A DNA stretch of 64,000 bases from contig NZ_AUMC01000003.1 of NCBI RefSeq assembly GCF_000443995.1, positions 434,001-498,000 of the forward strand, given 5' to 3'. Source of the stretch: Bacteriovorax sp. BAL6_X (GTDB taxonomy: Bacteria > Bdellovibrionota > Bacteriovoracia > Bacteriovoracales > Bacteriovoracaceae). Positions 59,272-64,000 of this stretch are shown here, piece by piece (within the stretch, counting starts at the first letter, position 1; every line of letters starts with the position of its first letter). Position numbers and translations under genes: made by a program. The notes beneath the pieces were generated by a model. It ran no database searches. It was given only the letters and a program-made list of their open reading frames with translations, and was not told the origin of the DNA.

Positions 59272-59740
59272 GTTGGGAGCCCTTGGAAATTCCATACTTC
59301 TTTGCCATTCTGGCATGTAGTTCTAGTACAAATTGGGCCTGATAAACCTTTGTCGTGGGTATGAGTTGAGGTTTATTACGACTCGGATAATTGGGTAGTG
59401 TTTCAATTGCTACTACTTTAAAATTCTTATCTAAAAAAATAATATCGAGATCAAAATGAGTATCAGGCATCCAAAACTTTAGGGGCATCTCTTTTGGATA
59501 AACAAAGACAAGGCCTTCATTCTTTTTCATTTTGCTGGGCTTGAGTCCACTTAATCCCTGTTGCTTCTCTTCTTCTGAGACGGCCCAAGAGACTTTTATC
59601 TCACTATTCTTTGGTGTGATTAGGATTTTCTCAGGCCACTTCTTATTTATGAATTGAGCATGGGAACTTGTGCCTAGCGTTAATGTAAGAAAGACAAAAA
59701 ATGTACTGAGAATATGTGAAGAATTTGTTATAAATTTCAT
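59216..59740 (-). CDS. Secreted DUF192-family protein
   Basis: A 174-aa protein with a signal peptide (cleavage near 'SSHAQ') and the DUF192 core: 'EIKVSWAVSEEEKQQGLSGL', 'MKKNEGLVFVYPKEMPLKFW', 'MPDTHFDLDIIFLDKNF' and 'KVVAIET'. The family is widespread and its function is unknown. It is divergent from aspS, with 30 bases between starts. Confidence 0.82.
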   Translation of the reverse strand: MKFITNSSHILSTFFVFLTLTLGTSSHAQFINKKWPEKILITPKNSEIKVSWAVSEEEKQQGLSGLKPSKMKKNEGLVFVYPKEMPLKFWMPDTHFDLDIIFLDKNFKVVAIETLPNYPSRNKPQLIPTTKVYQAQFVLELHARMAKKYGISKGSQLKWKKALPQKFQKSLGIK

Positions 59741-59770
59741 ACCAAAAAACTATATATCAAGAGGATTAGC

Positions 59771-61561
59771 ATGTCACAGATTAAGGGTTTGATGAGAACT
59801 CACAATTTAGGAGAATTAAGGGCCGAGCACATCGGAAATGAAGTAACACTATGCGGTTGGGTAAATAAAAACCGTGACCTTGGTGGTCTAACTTTTATCG
59901 ATTTACGAGATAAGTTTGGTGTAACTCAACTTAACTTCACAAACTTCAAGGGCGATGCTGATCTTCTTAAAAAATGCCACCTTGAATCAGTTATTAAAGT
60001 TGTTGGGACAGTTGCAGGCCGTCCTGAAGATGCACTAAATAAGAATATGCCAACAGGTGAAGTTGAGGTTCATGTAACAGACCTTCAAGTTCTATCTGAA
60101 TGTGATATTAACAATATTCCATTTCTTCCGTACGGTGCTACGGAAGCAACAGAAGATAATAAACTTAAGTATCGCTACCTAGATCTTAGAACAAAGAAGC
60201 TTCAAGATATTTTAAAGCTTCGTTCTAAAATCACGCTAGACGTAAGAAATACAATGAGTGCAAATGACTTCATCGAAGTTGAGACGCCAATTCTTTATAA
60301 GTCGACACCTGAAGGTGCTCGTGACTATGTTGTTCCATCTCGTGTTCACCCAGGGCATGTTTATGCACTTCCACAGTCACCACAAACGCTAAAGCAGCTT
60401 CTTATGATTGGTGGAACAGATAAGTACTTCCAAATCTGTAAGTGTTTTCGTGACGAGGACTTAAGAGCTGATCGTCAGCCTGAATTTACTCAAATCGATA
60501 TTGAAGTTTCGTTCGCTACTGAAGAGTATATGAAAAACCTTGCTACAGATCTTATGAGAAATATTTTTGAGCTTGGTGCTGACTTTGAAATTCCTGTGAT
60601 GAATTATAACGATGCCATGAGAGACTACGGTTCGGATAAACCAGATGTACGTTTTGGTTTAAAGCACCATGTTGTTTCAGACATTTTTAAAGATACTGAC
60701 TTCGGAGTTTTCAAATCAGCTATCGAAAATGGTGGCATGGTTAAGACGATGTTCGTACCTGCTACGATGGGAACTTTCTCTCGCAAGATCCTTGATGGAT
60801 TTGTTGATGTGGTTAAGCCATTTGGTGGAAAAGGTGTGGCCTTCTTTAAAGTTGAAGAGGGGAAAGCATCTGGTGGTATTTCAAAATTCATCACTAATGA
60901 AGTTCTGACTTCACTTTCTAATCTTTCTGACCTAGATGGAGATGCTGCAAACGGAACATGGCTATTCTTTGCTGACCAAGAGGGAATTGTACACGATAGT
61001 GCAGATGCTCTTCGTCGTCACCTAGGACGCGAACTTGGTCTTATTAAAGATGGTTATGCATTCCTATGGGTAAATGACTTCCCATGTTTTGAAACAGATG
61101 AAGAAAGGTTTTATGCAAAACACCACCCATTCACTTCTCCTAAGATTAGTGAAATGGATAAATTCATGAATGAAGAAGTTAATGTGAATAATAAAACTCT
61201 TCGTGACCTACCTGCTCAAGCTTACGACCTTGTTTGTAACGGATACGAGCTTGGTGGTGGATCGATCAGAATTCACAACGGTGCAGTTCAAGAGAGAATG
61301 TTTGAAGTTCTTGGAATGAGTGAAGAAGAAGTTTCTAGTCAATTTGGATTCTTCGTAAATGCACTTAAGTACGGAACTCCTCCACACGGAGGGATTGCTC
61401 TAGGTCTAGACCGTATCACTATGGTTAAGGCCGGAACTGATAATATCCGTGACGTTATCGCCTTCCCAAAAACAACGACAGCAAGTGATATGATGTCGAA
61501 TGCACCATCAGTACCTGCAAAAGAGCAGACTGATGAATTACACTTTGGTTTCTTAAAATAA
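59771..61561 (+). CDS. aspS: Aspartyl-tRNA synthetase
   Basis: A 596-aa bacterial-type AspRS. It has an N-terminal anticodon-binding OB fold ('VTLCGWVNKNRDLGGLTFID'), class II motif 1 ('FIEVETPILYKSTPEGARDY'), motif 2 ('FRDEDLRADRQPEFTQIDIE'), a GAD insertion domain (about 290-410), and motif 3 ('GIALGLDRITMV'). AGAGGA precedes the ATG. Confidence 0.97.
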   Translation: MSQIKGLMRTHNLGELRAEHIGNEVTLCGWVNKNRDLGGLTFIDLRDKFGVTQLNFTNFKGDADLLKKCHLESVIKVVGTVAGRPEDALNKNMPTGEVEVHVTDLQVLSECDINNIPFLPYGATEATEDNKLKYRYLDLRTKKLQDILKLRSKITLDVRNTMSANDFIEVETPILYKSTPEGARDYVVPSRVHPGHVYALPQSPQTLKQLLMIGGTDKYFQICKCFRDEDLRADRQPEFTQIDIEVSFATEEYMKNLATDLMRNIFELGADFEIPVMNYNDAMRDYGSDKPDVRFGLKHHVVSDIFKDTDFGVFKSAIENGGMVKTMFVPATMGTFSRKILDGFVDVVKPFGGKGVAFFKVEEGKASGGISKFITNEVLTSLSNLSDLDGDAANGTWLFFADQEGIVHDSADALRRHLGRELGLIKDGYAFLWVNDFPCFETDEERFYAKHHPFTSPKISEMDKFMNEEVNVNNKTLRDLPAQAYDLVCNGYELGGGSIRIHNGAVQERMFEVLGMSEEEVSSQFGFFVNALKYGTPPHGGIALGLDRITMVKAGTDNIRDVIAFPKTTTASDMMSNAPSVPAKEQTDELHFGFLK

Positions 61562-61577
61562 ATTTTAAAAATATAAT

Positions 61578-61600
61578 AGGTCCTCCGACATGGAGGACCT
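61578..61600 (+). terminator. Hairpin after aspS
   Basis: Perfect 9-bp stem AGGTCCTCC / GGAGGACCT with a 5-base loop, but no T tract, so a Rho-type end or RNA-stabilising hairpin is likely. The rest of the gap to 61778 has a small TTAATC / GATTAA dyad at 61611-61627 and nothing else clear. Confidence 0.45.
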
Positions 61601-61777
61601 CCTTACCAATTTAATCGTCCTGATTAAATATTGCCGAATAGAGCGTGAGAAAATAGTGAAGAAGTGATTCTTAAGACAAAGAGTATGGAGAAGCCAAAGG
61701 CCAGTATTAAAGAGCTTTACGGCGATATGTAAGTTCTTTGTTGCACGAAATCATAGGGGCAGATACAATAGAATATT

Positions 61778-62152
61778 ATGGCCCTAAGTTTAGAAAAAAC
61801 TTTTATTAAAACGACAAAGAATAAGATTAAAAATCGTATTGATAATTCTGATGAGTCTTTGCTTGAGATTATCCTTGATCATAAAGAGGAGCGTTCTCGT
61901 CGTACTCAAAAGGGTGAGAATAAAGCTTGTGTGAAAAGACCATGGGATTCAGGTGATAGTTCTCAGCGTGATCTCTTTAATGGAAGTAGCGAAGGATATA
62001 ATAAGTCTAAGGTTGCAAATAAAACGGTCATGAAGCCGTATCAAAAAGAGAGTGAGGGCAGTCGTTCGAATAAGTCTGCAAGCTGTGACGAAAAGCTAAA
62101 GTCACGAGTGCTTAGTCGTGCTAGCGAGATCTTCGCCAACCTTGATCTTTAG
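61778..62152 (+). CDS. Hypothetical basic, low-complexity protein
   Basis: A 124-aa protein rich in Lys, Ser, Asn, Glu and Arg, with a helical start ('MALSLEKTFIKTTKNKIKN') and end ('LKSRVLSRASEIFANLDL') around a disordered middle. There is no good ribosome binding site. It resembles no family I know. Its stop lies two bases before inverted-repeat element B. Confidence 0.5.
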   Translation: MALSLEKTFIKTTKNKIKNRIDNSDESLLEIILDHKEERSRRTQKGENKACVKRPWDSGDSSQRDLFNGSSEGYNKSKVANKTVMKPYQKESEGSRSNKSASCDEKLKSRVLSRASEIFANLDL

Positions 62153-62154
62153 TT

Positions 62155-62349
62155 TTAGGGGCGCGGGTACCAATCGAGAATTCAAATACATAGAAGATAT
62201 AATCGTATCTTATTCGCAGTTTTTCATGAAAATTTTATGAATTAGCTTCAAAGAATCGCTTTTTGTAGAGATTTTTTTAAAAATCAGTGAATTTTAACAA
62301 AAATAGTTAACTAAGTACTGGAATTCTCGATTGGTACCCGCGCCCCTAA
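62155..62349. repeat. Inverted-repeat element B
   Basis: Two perfect 29-bp arms (62155-62183 and 62321-62349), containing GGGGCGCGGGTACC and TCGAGAATTC, flank 137 AT-rich bases without coding capacity. An inner hairpin AAGATA/TATCTT is visible near 62192-62211. On the minus strand the inner end reads TCGAGAATTCCAGTACTTAG, matching element A at 37371. The element fills the whole gap between two convergent stop codons. Confidence 0.8.
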
Positions 62350-62352
62350 CCG

Positions 62353-62946
62353 CTAACCGAATAGGCTGATTTGTTCGATCTCGTCGAGAGGTTTTGCTTC
62401 AGCCTGAATTTCTGCAAGTGCATAAGCGAACTCTTCAGTACTGATTACATGAGTTTGTGAGATGAAATCTTGCACACCCTTCTGATCATGCCTTAAGAAA
62501 TTGATCACTAGAGGTAGGAAGAAAAGAAGATTAGCGAAAACATAACCAATTGATCGACCAAAGCAATCAAGAGCACTTAATGGCTCAGTTACATCGTTTG
62601 ACTTCACAACTTTTAGCTTAAAAAATGCTTTCCCTAGAGTCTGTCCATTTCCTAAGTAGTAAGAAAAGAAGAAGTAGCTAAAGAACATGATTGCAAGTGA
62701 TAGCTGTGTCGTTTGGCTTTGAAAGGCCATCGATGAAACTTTTGGTGAAGTTGAAATATTTGAAATGAAATTATTTACAAATGATAGCCAAATAAAAGTG
62801 AGCGCCTTATTTGCGAAAACAACAAGATAGATATCTAAGATGAAAGCATAGAATCTCTTTCTAAGACGGTCTTGTCGAACCTTCTTAGCTGCTTTGCTCT
62901 TTTTATAGTAGTCGAAAATTTCAGATAGCTTATTATTCGTGCTCAT
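62353..62946 (-). CDS. RDD-family membrane protein
   Basis: A 197-aa protein with an Arg/Lys-rich N-terminus, then TM helices at about 32-58, 78-97 and 125-150. RDD signature elements are 'RKRFYAFILDIYLVVFANKA', 'GNGQTLGKAFFKLKVVKS' and 'KGVQDFISQTHVI'. The role is unknown (transport or envelope). The ATG has no SD sequence and lies only 8 bases after a perfect sigma28-type -10, so the mRNA may be leaderless. Confidence 0.8.
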   Translation of the reverse strand: MSTNNKLSEIFDYYKKSKAAKKVRQDRLRKRFYAFILDIYLVVFANKALTFIWLSFVNNFISNISTSPKVSSMAFQSQTTQLSLAIMFFSYFFFSYYLGNGQTLGKAFFKLKVVKSNDVTEPLSALDCFGRSIGYVFANLLFFLPLVINFLRHDQKGVQDFISQTHVISTEEFAYALAEIQAEAKPLDEIEQISLFG

Positions 62947-62953
62947 ACAGTAT

Positions 62954-62980
62954 TTATCGGCATGAACAGGGGAGATTAAA
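62954..62980 (-). promoter_or_regulatory. Possible FliA-like promoter of the RDD gene
   Basis: On the minus strand TTTA, 15 bases, then GCCGATAA (62954-62961), identical to the sigma28 -10 consensus. It overlaps the T tract of the mutS terminator. Confidence 0.35.
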
Positions 62981-63003
62981 AAAAAGGCGCTTAAGAAAGC
63001 GCC
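62978..63003 (-). terminator. Intrinsic terminator of mutS
   Basis: On the minus strand the stem GGCGCTT / AAGCGCC with loop TCTT is followed by eight T. Confidence 0.85.
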
Positions 63004-63017
63004 CTTGGAAATTATTT

Positions 63018-64000
63018 CTAGTTTAAAGTAATTTGATCAACTAATTCATTTAGCTTATTTAAGGCCTGAATTGGAGTTAAGTTGTTGATATCAACTTTTG
63101 ATAAGTGATCTTCAACTTGTTTTAAGTACTCAGGTATTTCTGCAGGTGTTTGTACACTAAAGAAATCTAGTTGTTCGCTATGGTCACTATCAAGTAGTGC
63201 TTGAGATACGCTTGATTCCTTTTCCATGCTCTTAAGAATTGATTGTGAGCGCTTAAGAACAGTTGGAGGAAGCCCCGCAAGCTTCGCAACATAAATACCA
63301 AATGATTGTGAAGCCGCTTGTTCAACAAGACGGTATAGGAATTTTACATTTCCTCTATGGTTCTGTGTTTCAACTGTAAGGTTCTTTGCCTGTGGGTAGC
63401 GATCCGCAAGATCAATTAACTCATGGTAGTGAGTTGCAAAGAGACAAAGTGCTTTTGTATTTTCAATGAAGTGCTCAACCAGTGCCCATGCGATTGAAAG
63501 GCCATCATAAGTAGAAGTTCCGCGACCAACTTCATCAAGAATAATAAGAGACTTATCTGTTGCGTGTCTTAGGATCTCTGCTGTTTCGGCCATCTCAACC
63601 ATGAAAGTCGATTGACCTTTTAAGATATCATCACTTGCGCCAAGGCGACTAAATAAGAAATCGCAAATACTAACCTTTGCGTTTTCAGCAGGAACGTATG
63701 AGCCAATTTGAGTGAGAAGTTGGATAATGGCAATCTCACGCATAACAGTTGTCTTACCGGCCATGTTTGGACCTGTGATAAGACCAAAGTATGTTTCATC
63801 ATTAAGTTTTAAATCATGTGGAATAAACTGGTCCTTGATGGCCGCTTTTATTAGTGGGTGCCATGCACCTCGAATATCCATGTCACGAGACTTATCTGAA
63901 ATTGTAGGTCTTGAGAATTCTTCGTTACGAGCAATCCAAGCTAGAGACTGTAGAGTATCTGTTGCCGATAAGATATTTGCTAGTGTTTGAATGGCCAAGC
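63018..64000 (-). CDS. mutS: DNA mismatch repair protein MutS, C-terminal part
   Basis: The gene runs off the right edge of the window; about 327 C-terminal residues are visible. The ATPase domain is complete: Walker A 'TGPNMAGKTTVMREIA', 'SRLGASDDILKGQSTFMVEM', Walker B 'LIILDEVGRGTSTYDGLS' and 'FATHYHEL'. The region after 'ASQSFGIYVAKLAGLP' ends with 'QLDFF', a likely clamp-binding peptide, and a short helical tetramerisation-type tail. Confidence 0.96.
   Translation of the reverse strand, partial: LAIQTLANILSATDTLQSLAWIARNEEFSRPTISDKSRDMDIRGAWHPLIKAAIKDQFIPHDLKLNDETYFGLITGPNMAGKTTVMREIAIIQLLTQIGSYVPAENAKVSICDFLFSRLGASDDILKGQSTFMVEMAETAEILRHATDKSLIILDEVGRGTSTYDGLSIAWALVEHFIENTKALCLFATHYHELIDLADRYPQAKNLTVETQNHRGNVKFLYRLVEQAASQSFGIYVAKLAGLPPTVLKRSQSILKSMEKESSVSQALLDSDHSEQLDFFSVQTPAEIPEYLKQVEDHLSKVDINNLTPIQALNKLNELVDQITLN

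Noticed and set aside
61664-61742. Short reading frame (GTG start, ends 'KASIKELYGDM') after aspS
   Set aside because: Only 25 codons, no ribosome binding site and no other support.
63855-63872. Copy of the GGTGCCATGCAC palindrome head inside mutS
   Set aside because: It encodes the conserved 'GAWHP' region of MutS, so the match to the hairpin at 49205 is most likely chance.
1-64000. tRNA, rRNA, CRISPR, prophage, insertion sequences or defence islands
   Set aside because: I looked for TTCGAATC-type T loops, regular repeats, integrase, transposase, Cas and restriction motifs and saw none.

Overview
This is an AT-rich, gene-dense stretch of a Gram-negative bacterial chromosome. It carries Tol-system genes, LapB, FtsEX-EnvC, Sec signal peptides and a PomAB-like flagellar stator. 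The gene content and low GC best fit a marine or soil member of the Bdellovibrionota (Bacteriovorax/Halobacteriovorax-like). That assignment is an inference; no rRNA or other decisive marker is present. I saw no tRNA, rRNA, CRISPR array, prophage or insertion sequence. Most candidate promoters look like sigma70 sites with a 17-bp spacer.

Layout. 1-4.05 kb: end of an operon with an unknown protein, an outer-membrane protein, a PEGA/TPR-like protein and a remarkable secreted FliF-FliG-like chimera. 4.1-10.8 kb: acyl-CoA dehydrogenase, a glycosidase-like protein, two paralogous secreted EEP-family nuclease-like proteins and rlmN. 10.9-18.4 kb: one long envelope operon, sppA-lapB-SH3-unknown-membrane protein-tolQRAB, whose tolA appears to lack a standard start codon. 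18.5-22.6 kb: an NtrC-family regulator with degenerate ATPase motifs, a 56-aa basic protein and an HD phosphohydrolase. 22.8-26.7 kb: ftsE-ftsX-envC-ctpA division operon. 26.8-30.9 kb: xseA, a degenerate histidine kinase and a DEDDh exonuclease. 31-35 kb: nucleoside salvage (pnp, deoA/pdp, nupC). 35.1-42.5 kb: RNase G/E, a LON-domain protein, then the ribosomal/replication cluster with a natural S6-S18 fusion, a DUF2232-like membrane protein, an extended L9, dnaB and pabB. 42.6-49.2 kb: a small protein, motAB, a pseudouridine synthase, and a WYL regulator-YciB-Ser/Thr kinase-PP2C operon. 49.3-53.1 kb: Phe/Tyr operon on the minus strand. 53.3-64 kb: queD, polB, yggT, a DivIC/FtsB-like protein, DUF192, aspS, an RDD protein and the 3' part of mutS.

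The most notable points are the FliF-FliG chimera, the S6-S18 fusion, a regulator that has lost GAFTGA and Walker B, the non-canonical tolA start, a shared FliA-like promoter motif in front of motA and of the WYL/kinase/phosphatase operon, and two related inverted-repeat elements of about 200 bp that abut stop codons.
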